Of a stretch of 64,000 bases of DNA, positions 30,676-41,836 are shown piece after piece. Where the stretch lies: the NCBI GenBank assembly GCA_015179125.1, contig WHVA01000027.1, positions 401,046-465,045 of the forward strand. Reading direction: 5' to 3'. The DNA comes from Gautieria morchelliformis. Lineage: Eukaryota > Basidiomycota > Agaricomycetes > Gomphales > Gomphaceae. Made by a program: the position numbers and the translations under genes. The notes under the pieces were generated by a model that was given only the letters and a program-made list of their open reading frames with translations, was not told the origin of the DNA and made no database searches. Numbering within the stretch: position 1 is the stretch's first letter; every line of letters starts with the position of its first letter.

Positions 30676-32362
30676 TTACTCCTCGCTGTGACCTTCCGAG
30701 TCATCATCACCATTACCATCAGCAGTGTTTCCTACCTCCTCAATATTTGCTGGCAGCTGCAAACCTTGGCCACCATTGTGGCATGTGTGTTGGTCATAGT
30801 TATACAGCCCGGCAAAATTCCGGTTGCAATGGGAGCAGACAATGTTACATCCCAGCGCATAGAGGAAGACGGCACCGGGGGCACCGTGTGGCGAGTCCCA
30901 GGAGCGGAACACACCGCTGAGCACAGAGTGGTCCCGAGGATTGTTCCCTCGCTGATCATCAGAGGTCCCAACGTCCGAGTCGAATGGTGCGGGAAACGGT
31001 TGTGATTCGTTTCAATGTCAAATACATCATCTGTATTGGTATTAATACATGGCTATGTGCCAACTCTATAAGAACATACCAATGGACCGTGAAATCCGTG
31101 CTGGTGAACTAGAACGACGAGGGTGGCAGCCGGATGGTGGGTACGGTGCTGCCATCTGGCGCACCTGCCGTAGTTGACTCTGGCCGTGAACAGGTTGATG
31201 TGAAGTAGATGACCGGGAGCCCTGGATAAGCCGATGATGAAGCTGCACTTCATGTGCTTGTCCGATGACTGGTAGATAGGATCAGCCATAGGAAGGTTAA
31301 GCACTGACCCGTACGTACGGGTCATGGTCCGGAACTGATGGTTTTCAAGTAGTACAGCTGATGTATCAAGTTAGAGTTATGCAGTGTCGATAAAATCAAA
31401 TAGCTTACCAATATACATGCAGCCGCTAAGTCGGTTGAGGCGGGGACATTTAAAACAAAAATGTCGCACACCGTTGACAGTAACCGTGCCAAGTACAGCC
31501 TGGCATTCTTCATCCGTGGCGAACACATTCCACGCACAGAAGCAGAAAGGATAGCTAATGCCATCCTGCTGGCACTTGCGTGCAATGCCACTCGGGGCGA
31601 CACTGTCAGGGGACACCCTGTGTTCCATTTCCAGTTCCGACACCACACCCAGTTCCGACTCCATTTCCGACTCCGCTTCCAGTTCCGATTCCATCTCCGC
31701 CTCCGCTTTCGGAAATGATTCCGCTTCTGGGAGAACTTCCACCAGTTCTGTTCGCCTTGCCAGTTCCACTCCAATTTCCAAGTTCCACTCTCGGAACAGT
31801 GTCGGAAATCAAGCGACTCACGTAATAGGTAGCATCAAGGGTCGATCAAGGGTCAGGGAGATGCAGGGTTGATGGCGCGTGCCAAGTGTTGTCCCTGGCT
31901 GCGCAGCGTAGTATAATACGGGCTCGCTGACATTGGGGGTCCTTAGACTTTTCTCTTTGGATTTCCCCTTGTCAGGTGAGAATCCCCTCTCTTGTATACT
32001 CTGTTCGTTTATACATACTTTGGATTTCCCCTTGTCAGTTGTGTGGTAGTGTGATCTCCACGACTAGCCAGGGTTGCCCTTACAGACACGGTCACCATTC
32101 GCATGAAGGAGACTTGCATAATAGATCAGTGTCTTCAAGATACGAATTTAAATACTTATAACTTACGGGGCCATCTAATAAGTTCAGGAACGGTGGTGTT
32201 CCGTCTCAACCTTGGATAACGCCCCAAGCGGTGTGATCTCAACCTCTTCTTCAAGATCACCCATAAGACTGAGCTGCATCCCACGACAGAGATGCACCGG
32301 GTCCTCGGTGCCGGCAACCTGCAACTGGTGAGAAGCAGCGGTGGGATATATCGACATGTTTA
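30676..32362 (-). pseudogene. Zinc-finger-like gene inside the KDZ element
   Basis: Coding-like blocks lie on the minus strand. An exon at about 32362-32187 starts MSIYPTAASHQLQVAG. Near 31440-31600 is a Cys-rich block (KCQQDGISYPFCFCAW and HFCFKCPRLNR). The block at 30676-31010 ends with a C2H2-like finger (CSHCNRNFAGLYNYDQH then TCH) and an acidic tail. The gypsy solo LTR at 31604-32084 separates the first two blocks. Introns were not resolved and the blocks may not belong to one gene. I do not recognise the family; DNA binding is an inference from the finger alone. Confidence 0.35.
31604..32084 (+). mobile_element. Solo gypsy LTR with 5-bp target duplication
   Basis: It is a full LTR of the same family as 7033 and 21916, running from TGTCAGGGGACACC to CCCTTACA. 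It is flanked on both sides by GACAC (31599-31603 and 32085-32089), so it arose by insertion and LTR-LTR recombination. It carries the 63-bp internal duplication. Confidence 0.92.
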
Positions 32363-32732
32363 AGATAACGAGTAAGGACAGTTTTGTGGTAGGTGCGCTA
32401 TGTTAGGCTGGGATCTACTGCTCACATTTTAAAGTCTCAGGCAACGATCTGGGACCTTTGCGCAGGCTTAATCAGTGTTTTTTTCCCTGGTTTAATGCTT
32501 GCGTAGGGGGTCAATTCCTTTTTTGAGGTGTACAAGTAACAAAATCCCAGCAATCTTGCCAGGATGGGATTCACTGTAGGATCTGGACAAGTTTTAGGGA
32601 TTGAGGTCAACTAGGCCCACCATCATCGTTGAGGGTAGCAACGTCCATTTCCGAGGCAGAGGTCCAGAAATCGCTCGGACTACCTTTAGATGCTGAGGAC
32701 CTTTCGATTATAGTAGGCCCTCGCTTCCCCCC

Positions 32733-33003
32733 CACTGATCTGCACACATTGCCCTCTACCCAGTCATGTCAGCATTTCTGATATCGTGCCACCGATTAAG
32801 GAAAATTTTCCTGATCCATGTGCAGTGACATCGGTTCCTGATCTTCGTCCGAAAACTGAGAATTGCCGGTGGTCTTCCTTTTTTTTGGGGGGGTGGACCT
32901 TGGGCTCCACCATAGGCATGTGTTAATTCCCACATAAACCTCTCACAAGCTTCCCACCCGCTGATCTGCACACATTTCCCTCTACCCAGTCATGTCAGCA
33001 TTT
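32733..33003. promoter_or_regulatory. Duplicated divergent promoter unit
   Basis: About 45 bp covering the start of the plus-strand gene (from TGATCTGCACACATT through ATGTCAGCATTTC) occurs at 32733-32778 and again at 32957-33003. Between them, 32783-32895 is a copy of the KDZ transposase 5' end at 30418-30525. In the inner unit the two gene starts are about 60-100 bp apart, the spacing expected for a shared bidirectional promoter. Confidence 0.5.
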
Positions 33004-35287
33004 CCAACCCCTGCAACACCTAATCTTCAAGAAATTGTCTTGCTTCGAGGACCTGCCACAGAATGGCTTCGAGGCCACATGCCAGAGTACCTTAACCTTG
33101 ACATGAAACGTGGCACCTGTGCCGCTTTCTCTCAGCGCAAGGCCAGTGAATTTATTGACCATTTTGGCCTTGGATCACAGCGCCAGGGTGATGGTAGCGC
33201 CCACAATCCCCTGGAAGGACTGTTGCTGCGCACGGGGCCAGCCACCGCTGGTGCACTTCAAGAGGTCCTTTTTTTGAATTCCTCATGTTGACACACCCAT
33301 GGGCTAACTCTTGCTCGCGGCATCACAGGCAATTACACGGTGGTTCCTCAACAATGCCAAGGCTCACCGAGCAAATAATACCAAAATTGCCCCATCGCTG
33401 ATTTCATTTGCCCCACCAAGCAAGAATAGCCATGCCAAGTCTGTCTTTGCTCAGGCACATTCCAGCGAGCTGAAGACCCGCATGAATGCAAAAGTCCACG
33501 CCCTCGAACTGCCGACACAAAACAACCTCCCTTTTTGGTACGAAGCCTTGAATGAGCTTTGGGACCTCAAGACTCCTGAGGAAAAAGCCGAATGGCACCG
33601 TAAGGCTGCAGAGCAAAATAAGCAGGTCCCCGGCGAGGCATCTGTGGCAGAAATTGACAGGTTGGTGACAATGTACGCTCATGACAATGTACACTCATCT
33701 GTGTTTATCACCATTGATAGCAATCAGGAGCTGGCACCAGTGGCTCTTCAGAAGGTTCTCCAACGTCTCCTCGGCCGAGAGCCGAATCAGATCGGGCAAG
33801 CTGTTTTTCACCTACAGGGCGCCATGCTTGGACAGGGTGATGTGATTCGGACATTCAGGTATGTGGCCCCTGTCTGCCCATCAATGTGTACCAATACAGT
33901 CTAGCTGCTGCATTGGGCCACCAGGAGCAGAAGAACTAGAGTCATATTACAGTGAATATGACAGTCACCTTAGCCACCTCTTTGTCGACTGGGCCCACCA
34001 TGTCCTTAGTCGTGAGTGATTCACAGTGGGTAACTGCTTTCAATGCTAACCAAGCTAGTCAGCGGTGGCCGCACCTCATGCTGATGGTGTTACTGTTAAC
34101 CCTAATGGAACCCCGGTCATGCCTGACCTGGACACTGAAGAGCTCTCCAATGCGCAGTTCACGCAGCTGTTGGAGGAGTAGCTGGTGCATGCTTGGCGTA
34201 AGTGTCATTACCTTCCCAAGGACACTGTGCGAGTGACATGCCTTTGCCTGGCAGGCTTTGCACACGCAGTTTTGGGTGCTGCCACTGTGCCACCCATTCC
34301 CTGGACCAACATCGCCAGTTCCCCTGACCAATTCGTACATCCCAACCGCTTGCCCAAAAATATCACCTTCAGGAAGCCCAGTGATATGCTGGGCGCACAT
34401 CGCCAACTTCTTTACCTCCATATCATCGAACACCAAGATCCCTTGGATGAGCTACATCAGTTTGAATTCACACCTATCTCAGAGATTGAAGAGATTCCTG
34501 AGTACGAAATAGAAACCCCAGGACATACAATGTAAGCCATACCTGTCATTCACAGTCGACCCCTCTTATCCTGACACACTAAGCAGACACGCAGACGGAC
34601 AAATGCCAACACTCCCGACAGAAACATTGGCTTCCGACCTTAGAACGACTTACGTGGTTACCAATGTTGCGCAATATGATGAGATCCCACCACCAAATAC
34701 CCTCGAGGCCCAACCTGAAGAGACTGCAGAACCCATCGCAACACTTGAGACGCTTCCCCAGGATAATCTCGAGGACCCTGCCCATCCCCTCGATGTAGTT
34801 CAGCGACACCCACCACATGACCCAGAAATGGGGCTCCCGGGCCTGAGCACATGTCCAGCGCAAAGGCCAAGTGCCTTCCCTTCGACCGCTGACCTTGAAC
34901 CCCAAGTCCCTGGCCGAAGTCAAGGTCAGCCCAAGCGGCACACTTGCGTGGATAATTAGTGAGCGACCTTTGCAATTAGTGTGTGTACCATAAATCAATG
35001 ACGGCTTACTCAGGGCGACTGAAACAAAAGAACTGCAAGGCCGTGGCAAGAGGTGCGTGCAACCAATGCTGAAGAGGTGGTGACCAATGTGCATTTGCAG
35101 ACCTCGAATCCTTTCAGAGAAGGCCGCAATCGCCGAACAGTATGTCCCCTGACCCCTGATCTTTACGTTGAACCTTTGATATAAACAGAGAACATGCCGC
35201 ACGCACATCGTTATCGGCATCTCATAGCCGTGGTGCAGGCAAGGGTGGGAGCAGAGGGTCACGAGGCCGAGGGGCTGGCAAATGACA
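32992..35287 (+). pseudogene. Divergent KDZ-associated gene, multi-exon, Arg/Gly-rich tail
   Basis: It starts at ATG 32992 (MSAFPTPATPNLQEIV). The first intron is about 33262-33327 (GTCCTT...CACAG). Exon 2 has FWYEALNELWDLKTPEEKAE, an HMG-like helical segment seen in many Agaricomycete hypothetical proteins. Later exons near 33930-34535 include ELESYYSEYDSHLSHLFVDW and end in an acidic stretch. Downstream blocks at 34603-34959 and 35048-35140 lead through an intron near 35141-35186 (GTATGT...AACAG) to a tail with SRGAGKGGSRGSRGRGAGK ending at TGA 35287. Stops at 34182 (TAG) and elsewhere suggest decay. The function is unknown to me. Confidence 0.45.
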
Positions 35288-35582
35288 TTAGTAACTCATG
35301 GTGTGGATTTCGAATCCCTTGCAACAATATTGGATTGATGTTGGATTTGTATTGAATGGCAATGTGTGTATCCTTGCGTTCGATTCCGTGTGAATGCATG
35401 GGTTACTTCAATGCGAATGTTGAGTTGGATTTTCATTGTATTCCAATCGTATTTTTGGGATGCTTTGCATAATAAGGAGTGGAATTGGATGCGGAAAGAA
35501 AATCCAATTAAAGAGAAATTAATTGTAAGGCCCTTGCTCATAAGGCGGGGATTTCAGAGCTTCAGCTTTATTGCCTGACAAT

Positions 35583-36057
35583 CAATACTCAGGCTGAAAG
35601 TTTGCGTGATGATGAGCTTGGCCCGTCAGGGCTGTCTGTACCTGTCACGTTCTTTCCTGGGAAAAAGCACTCCAGATGAATAGTTGCCAAGAGGCGATGA
35701 TGACTGGAGCATTGTCGGCTCGGAGACGCGCGACTGCATGGGAGAACTTGAAGGCAGATGGGGATTCCAACAGGGAAAAAAAATCCTTCTCGCTTGAAAA
35801 GAACTGCCTCAAAAACACAGACCAAGAGTATCTTTACGTAAAGACTGGAGCGGCGCTGTCAGATTGCGTAGAAACGGGAACCAGTGCCTTTTGTCAATGA
35901 TACTATGCGCTATTTATCAGCGGCGGGTAGTATGCACCGCCGCAGGCCACTGTTGCGGGTCTTCCCTGCATCAGTGTATTACGGTACAGGTTGGGGTCAG
36001 CATCAGTCAGCATGGCTGACTGCGTGTAGCAGGTATTCATAGTGCGAATAGATACCA
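35583..36057 (-). repeat. Right-end region of the KDZ element
   Basis: Inverted relative to 1600-1985: from TCAGGCTGAAAG and GATGATGAGCTTGGCCCG through TCAGATTGCGTAGAAACGGG to CTATTTATCAGCGGCG. The outer end has ATTCATAGTGCGAATAG, the inverse of the left-end motif. An open frame of 74 codons exists (35676-35900) but is part of the repeat and has no recognisable motif. Confidence 0.65.
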
Positions 36058-36059
36058 AT

Positions 36060-36660
36060 CACCAGGTTTAGGGCCGCTCATTGTGGGGCATGGACAGTAA
36101 GGCCCCGGATCACGAGTCCATCTGCCAGAGCATTGACAGGCTTTCATTCTATTTTATAAATGTATTGAAAGCCCACACAAACACACTCACCCACCAAAAG
36201 ATGCTACACTGCATATGTGCACTCACCAGTATCCACACCAGGTGGCACACACACGCTACACCTATTCGAGCCCTCCCCTGCACCCACGCACACCTTTCTA
36301 AGCACACACACATTCACATAATCCTTCCTACCCCATCAATCCGTGGACCTGTCCCTGACTCGATACAGAGACACGAGAGGCTCTGATCCGAGGAGTCCTG
36401 TGATGACCGGCATATCATACACAGAATTGTCTTTCTCTTCTTCTCCCCCAATCCATCATCGCATTTCTTTCTTATATCAATTATATATACATAACACAAT
36501 CAAGTAATAGGTTAGTAACTACCACAGCAGCCGGCACATTCCTCTCTGAGCTTCAGTTCACATGTTCATCCTCACACGATCTGGAACATCTAACTCCGTA
36601 GGCTCACATACCTTAGCCAGATAAATAGCTCGAATGTACACAGAGACTAGTCAGTCAATC
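36060..36660. other. No gene seen
   Basis: CA-rich text (36170-36320) followed by AT-rich sequence. No recognisable reading frame. Confidence 0.5.
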
Positions 36661-36719
36661 AAACTCACTTATCAGTTACCCTACAGTGCTCGGAAGCACT
36701 CTATCTTGTCTTGTTGATT

Positions 36720-37842
36720 ATTTTGAGGCACATATATCCTGCGCACTTGGCTTGAATGACGCTTTGGCCTGGCTTGCGCTGGCTTTGGCTTGCTAAATCC
36801 TGAGCCAGGTCGTTGGGGCTTGGCCTTGCTCGGCTCTGGATTGGCCTTGGCATGTTGGTGGGGAATAGCTTGAAGTGTGTCGTAGACACAGACATCATTC
36901 TGACTTTGTATGTAGTGCACAAAAACTCTTCCTTATCGTAGATGATGTCATTTAGACTGTAAGGACCCGGCCAAAGGCCAGTTACTTACCGGTACAACCC
37001 TTTTTCCGAGCCCGAGCCTTGTGATACTCGTGCCCGAGTACTTGTGATTCTAAGCCTGCGCCCGAGCCTGAGCCCGAGCCTGAGCTTGAGCTCATATCCG
37101 ACCTTGATCCATAGTTAGTTTCTAAGCCTTCGCCTCTTGAGCCAAACCTCGCCTCTTATTTGTTTACCTCCGAAGTTGGGACTCATGTGTAGGGTCGGCG
37201 CTGCACATAAGCTGAAGCCAAGTCCCTCTCCGACCTCCCTATCAGAACCTCGCTCCGTAACCTTGGACCTTACCTCGGGTTTTGCCACTGAGCTCAGTCA
37301 ACCTTACGAAGGATTGTATTGTAACAGATCCTCAACATACGTCTTCAGGCAGGAGGGAAATCAAGAGAAAGAACTTTGTTTAATGTATATACTTTTGCTG
37401 TCCAAATCAAGGCAAAGATGTACCATATAAGCGCCGCAAAACCCGGGCTTAAGCCCAGGGCCGCAAAGAAGCCTGGCCCATTTGGTGGGCTCAAACTGGG
37501 CTGGGTCGGGCTATGCATATCATGTGAACCATGGACCTATGTTCCCAGAACTCAATATAGTTCTGGAAATTATTATCAGAGATAGTAGCAATTCCTTGAA
37601 ATCTCATGTATATTATGGAACATAATAACCTGCATCTCAATCTTTGTGTTGACAAATAGGTGAAGTTTGTAGGGCCAATAAAAAGACTGGAAAACTTTGC
37701 AAGTAAATTCATCTTGCATCCCTTTTCTTATTCGACCACATTCTTCCTTTTTATTAGTAATTCTCATATCAGGCTCAGGCTAAACAGGGCTTGGCCGGGC
37801 TCAGCTCAGGCTTGAGCCTGAGCCCAGAGTATCACTATGAGT
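36720..37842. repeat. GAGCCC-rich low-complexity block, possibly with inverted ends
   Basis: Words of the type GAGCCTGAGCCC recur at 36990-37100, 37440-37510 and 37775-37830. The outer segments GTGATACTCGTGCCCGAG (from about 37020) and its partial inverse near 37815-37835 suggest terminal inverted repeats of a small non-autonomous element of about 820 bp. The low complexity makes this uncertain. No coding sequence was recognised. Confidence 0.35.
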
Positions 37843-37924
37843 ACGTTAGTCTCTGCCACTGCAGACATGGAATGGCTGGCAGAGTGGTGGTTTGACCATC
37901 AAATGCATTCGGGCTGGTGAGATG

Positions 37925-38125
37925 AAATGGTGGGGTGGCGTAAGATGAAGGGGAGTGGGATGAAGGAGGGGTGGTTCAGGAAATGAGCTGGGAAATGCGC
38001 TGCCTCCCTTTATCCATTTCCAAATGCATCAGGCTGCGATGGGTGATCTGCGTGGGTGGTTGACGGTGTCGATGGACATGTCTCATTGTAGGTCCTGCAT
38101 GGTGTACTCATTGATCAGTGCCAAA
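37925..38125. repeat. 200-bp dispersed repeat, copy 1 (other copy 57606-57800)
   Basis: It shares GGAGGGGTGGTTCAGGAA and CTGCCTCCCTTTATCC with 57606-57800 in the same orientation. The other copy lies immediately upstream of the clampless1-like gene, so it may be a duplicated promoter segment. Confidence 0.6.
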
Positions 38126-38261
38126 CCATCAGGCCCAATGAAAACTGATGCTGGTGGATCTGAGCGGGGGCCACCATAATCCCAAGGCAGTGGCGACTAC
38201 TGCTCACGAGGCCGAGAAACAGAATACGTCTCATTTCAAAGAGCCTGTACATCTATGTCAC

Positions 38262-38450
38262 TATAGAAGTAAGTCTCCTCAGCCCTGTCTCAGCCCTCAT
38301 CTCATGAACAAGCGCTCCTCACACCACTCGCAATCAACAACCACGGATGAATACCCGTCTAGTAGGTCCCCAACATGATCCTGCTCCAGGCATGCTTCCA
38401 TTCGACATGGAGGATCACCTGCGTCGTCTGAGTGAGAGCGAAGTATTCTT
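38262..38450 (+). repeat. Copy of the coding-like fragment at 25475
   Basis: It is similar to 25475-25665 but is preceded by different sequence and has no LTR. In the plus frame it shares KRSSHHSQST and DEYPS and then stops, so this copy is shorter or broken. A minus frame over the same stretch (ending EWCEERLFMR) is also open. The coding strand is undecided. Confidence 0.45.
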
Positions 38451-39626
38451 TGCCGGTGTGACCGGTGAAGTTTGAGCGTTGTCATCATCAATGACGATTA
38501 TGACATCGCATGGTGATGGGATATCCATAGTCATCTTCTACTCGTTTTTAGGATAATTTTAGCATTTTATTTGATATATTTACATCTAGGTATGAGGCGT
38601 ATGTCCTGCTCAACGTCTGTGACATTGAGCACAACAGTGGTTGAGAGACGGGATAGACACCACGTTTTAGGGGTCTGAAAACAAACCCTGACTAGGTTAG
38701 CACAGCTTGGCTTAGAGTGGAAATATGGAGTAGGTTTACCCCATGTATTCATACCATGATAAGATACATTACTATACATTTGAGCTTTCATTTTGGATCT
38801 GATCAACGGCTTAGTATGGGAGATAAACATGGCTTCGAAAAGTTCACAATCCACTAACAAATACAATTACTCCTGCTGGCTGGGATTCAAATACATGTAT
38901 CTATGTGTGCCCCACTGCAAATAGATAATACTTTCTTACTACAAATAGGTTCAGCCACATGCCTATTTTTGCATTGTTGAATATTCTAGACTGTGATCAC
39001 ATGATACTAGCTTCAATCCAGTGCCAGTACTCAACTTAATCAGACAGCAATTGCATTTAGACTGGCACAAGAGCACAATGTAATTAAACAGTGAAAACCT
39101 GCATTTAGCCACAAGTGTCCCAATTGGGATGATATTAAATCCACTCCATTGTTGCGCCTCAAAACATATAAAAACATGTCCACCACCCATTCACTTTTAT
39201 TTCCTTACCTCCACACACCTCCCTCATCAACAATAGTGAAACCATTGTATGATAAGCCACTGAAACATGTTACAGACACCTTTCTGTGCAAGAATTGGAG
39301 TTTGTTAGGGCGGGTGGTTGATAATTTTTATCACTTCATCCATTTTATTCTCAGATTATAGAAAAGAAGAGGGTGAAATTATATGGCAAATTTATTGTTG
39401 GGATATAAATAATTCTACTTTTGTCCCTCCCGAGCGGCCACTCCACTGATGAGAACATCTCTTTTGATTTTTATGCATCTTCTTATTTTTTCTACCAACT
39501 TTTAATATACACTATATCATTATAACTATTCATATTAATATACTCTCTCATATGAATATATATCTCCAAGATGTTTAAATATATACAAAATATTCTAATA
39601 GCATCTATTATTCTCCTTATTATCGT
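38451..39626. other. AT-rich stretch without a recognised gene
   Basis: Short open frames exist, but none shows a domain, and base composition is AT-rich toward 39450-39620 with TATA-like runs. Nothing assignable. Confidence 0.5.
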
Positions 39627-39740
39627 GTACCTAAGGCGCCAGGCTGAAAAACGCGATTTTGAACTTTTGAAATTCCGCTATAGTACTTAGCTCAGTTTCT
39701 CTACACACACTAGTGCATAGTCTCCAGTCCAATGTTAGGT

Positions 39741-39893
39741 AAAATGTCTTGCTTCACGCTGACATGTCTTGCTTCACGCTGACATGTCTTGCTTCACGCT
39801 GACATGTCTTGCTTCACGCTGACATGTCTTGCTTCACGCTGACATGTCTTGCTTCACGCTGACATGTCTTGCTTCACGCTGACATGTCTTGCA
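39741..39893. repeat. 20-bp tandem array, about 7.5 copies
   Basis: The unit GACATGTCTTGCTTCACGCT is repeated head to tail from 39741, with a partial last copy (GACATGTCTTGC) at 39881. The units are practically identical apart from the first two bases, so the array is young or homogenised. The last unit merges into a splice-acceptor-like TCTTGCAG just before the homeodomain exon. Confidence 0.95.
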
Positions 39894-40095
39894 GGAGTAC
39901 GTACCTTTCCTTGAGTTCGCACTTGAAAGAAATCGCCACCCAAGCCACGAAGACAAAAAGCACCTCCCAGACATCTCCGGGTTGTCTTATCGCCAAGTCA
40001 AGGTTTGGGTGCGTCTCTCCACAATAATCTGTCTTACTCGCTATAGTCCTTACGTAGTCAAAATGCCAGAAGTCAGAAGCGCATATGCTTCTTAG
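39891..40095 (+). pseudogene. Homeodomain-type exon
   Basis: After an acceptor-like CTTGCAG, the frame reads YVPFLEFALERN, RHPSHEDKKHLPDISG and LSYRQVKVW. This matches helices 1 to early 3 of a homeodomain: Leu-Glu, Pro-Ser, then Gly-Leu-x-x-x-Gln-Val-x-Val-Trp. A donor-like GTGCGT follows the Trp codon at 40010, the place where basidiomycete homeodomain mating-type genes often have an intron. The expected FQNRR is not clean: weak candidates follow at about 40060 (CCAGAAGTCAGAAGC) or 40150 (CTACCAGAAGAGGCAG). It is therefore partial or decayed. The frame stops at 40095. Confidence 0.55.
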
Positions 40096-40893
40096 GAGTT
40101 GTTGATGGGCCATCCCTTCAATTTTTCCTTTGCATAGGCGATGCTACCAGAAGAGGCAGAGGTTTTTGCGAAATTATCCCTACAAACTCAAAACTGGCTG
40201 AAGCACACTGTCCGTCATATTTACTTTTTTTCCCCTCATTCTCTTTATGGCATGTTAATAGTACTCAGAGACGATTATCAAGCTTGATAAGCTGGTTTTT
40301 ACGAGAGAGGTTCGCAGATTAATGTGCTGCATCGGTCTCCTAATCAGATCACCTGTCTGGGGGAGTCAATCTTTATTGCTTTCGGTCGTCTGCGCATGAC
40401 CATTAAGACGCGGACAGCAGGATGGCAACTGCTACACAGGTGCCCGGGACTTATCTAGAAAGGCAGAGTGGAAGGGCGTGATGTCCTGATCCGGACTGTG
40501 CGAGATGAGCGGGAGCCAAAGAACTCGAATCAGAGGGCGAGGTCATAGGGAAGCATGAACCAGGCAATACCGGGGGACGAGACTGAGCATTCCACGGAGA
40601 ATGGCTTCCAGACAAAGCGCAAGTTGGCTTATTTGCAGGCATATGGTTAGTGTTTACTTGAGCAGCGAATGCACCACAGAACTGCGCTGTGTGCATGGGT
40701 GGATGTTGAGATATGTTCCCGTGAGATGTTTCTATGGGCTTTGCACTTGGTACTAAAGATGGGCGAAATGCAAAGCTGCACACGCATAAGACGCAATTAA
40801 ACCGTGCACAAGAAATAGTACATTACGAGGCTGAACTTACTCATGGGTCATGGCACCAATAACATGAGCCTCTACCACGCTTAGTTTCTTTTC

Positions 40894-41836
40894 CTAAGCG
40901 ATTGTTTTCGAACGCGAACTCAAGCAAAGGTACCTACTCCTACAGGACATGTCAGCGTGAGGCGAGGAACCATTCTGAGATCTTACTGAATTAAACTTTT
41001 TCCTGGACTTCTTCATCTTTTTGGACGGCTCGTCAATGTCCATGCCGCCAAACCCACTCAGTGTATCCACCACCGCTTCCGCCGTGGGGTCAATTGATTC
41101 CCTCGTGTTTGCCCGATGGTCCGGGAGCCACACGTGTGGCGCGACGACGCAAGGGTCGGATGTGAGCTGGGACAGCTGGTAGACAGCCGGGTAGGCGTGA
41201 ACCGACGTTTTGAGGGTCGAGGGGGTTGTCGCTGTGTGCCACGGGTGTTTGTTCCTCGACCGATATGGGAAGTTGGACGCACCAGAATCTCAACCCGCTG
41301 CCCCTTCGGAGGATGATCATGTAGCCACCCATGTGCCTGTCCGCGTCTGACGTACATGCAATAATTGGCTCCTGGGCAGGCGTGTAGTATGTGACTGGAG
41401 TCAATGGGCTCACATGCGAGCGGTGCGCGCTGGTGGAGTGATGTGAGGAAGGGTGAGACGCCGGGTTGGAGTGGGTGTGGGGGTGTGCTCAACTAGGTTC
41501 ACACTCTGCGATTCTGGTTGTAAGTACGCGTCAGTATCAACCACTTGGTGGAGAATACTAGTAGCTCACAGTATTTGCGCGACTTGTTGGATTTTTTCTT
41601 CATCTGCTGCTGTGGTTCACTGTCTGAAACAAGTGAGATATCTCATCATCGCGTTAAAGGACTCACATACCAGAAGGCATTTCGAAATCCTCCGCATCGC
41701 TGCCAACTTCAGAACCTTCGTAATCATGAGCGACGACGTTTTTTCCAGCGGCCTTCTTTTTGTGTGTCTTACCCTTTGCGTCCTCCAGCTGTTGCATGTA
41801 GAGCTTGTAGAGTTCTTCGTATGAGGATGTCTTCTA
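40894..41836 (-). pseudogene. Unknown multi-exon minus-strand gene in the TIR element
   Basis: Next to the right TIR, an exon reads YEELYKLYMQQLEDAKGKTH, KKKAAGK and an acidic block ending EDFEMPS (about 41825-41685). An intron-like GTATGTGAG...TTTCAG spans about 41682-41629. Further left, a frame near 40980-41130 gives AVVDTLSGFGGMDIDEP followed by KKMKKSRKKF, an acidic-then-basic tail. The middle (41090-41490) is open in two frames and cannot be assigned. I do not recognise the protein. It is convergent with the homeodomain exon. Confidence 0.35.

Larger units (their letters stand above)
26295..36057 (-). mobile_element. Probable KDZ DNA transposon with accessory genes
   Basis: The left end (26295-26390) and right end (35583-36057) are both homologous to the short repeat at 1575-2098, where they are joined directly. 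The ends share CGCACTATGA in opposite orientation (26305-26320 and 36036-36050), a candidate terminal inverted repeat. Inside are the KDZ transposase (minus), a zinc-finger-like gene (minus) and a divergent multi-exon gene (plus). KDZ elements are known as large DNA transposons that carry passenger genes. The exact ends and the target duplication are not settled, and a gypsy solo LTR (31604-32084) is a later insertion. Confidence 0.6.

Noticed and set aside
38148-38378. Independent small gene
   Set aside because: Half of it is the repeat shared with 25475 and the rest has no motif. Kept only as a repeat.
39741-39893. CRISPR-like array
   Set aside because: The 20-bp units are directly adjacent with no spacers, and the genome is fungal. 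It is a minisatellite.
41090-41492. Two overlapping minus frames of 107 and 144 codons
   Set aside because: Both are open because of composition, and I could not decide which is coding. Neither shows a recognisable domain.
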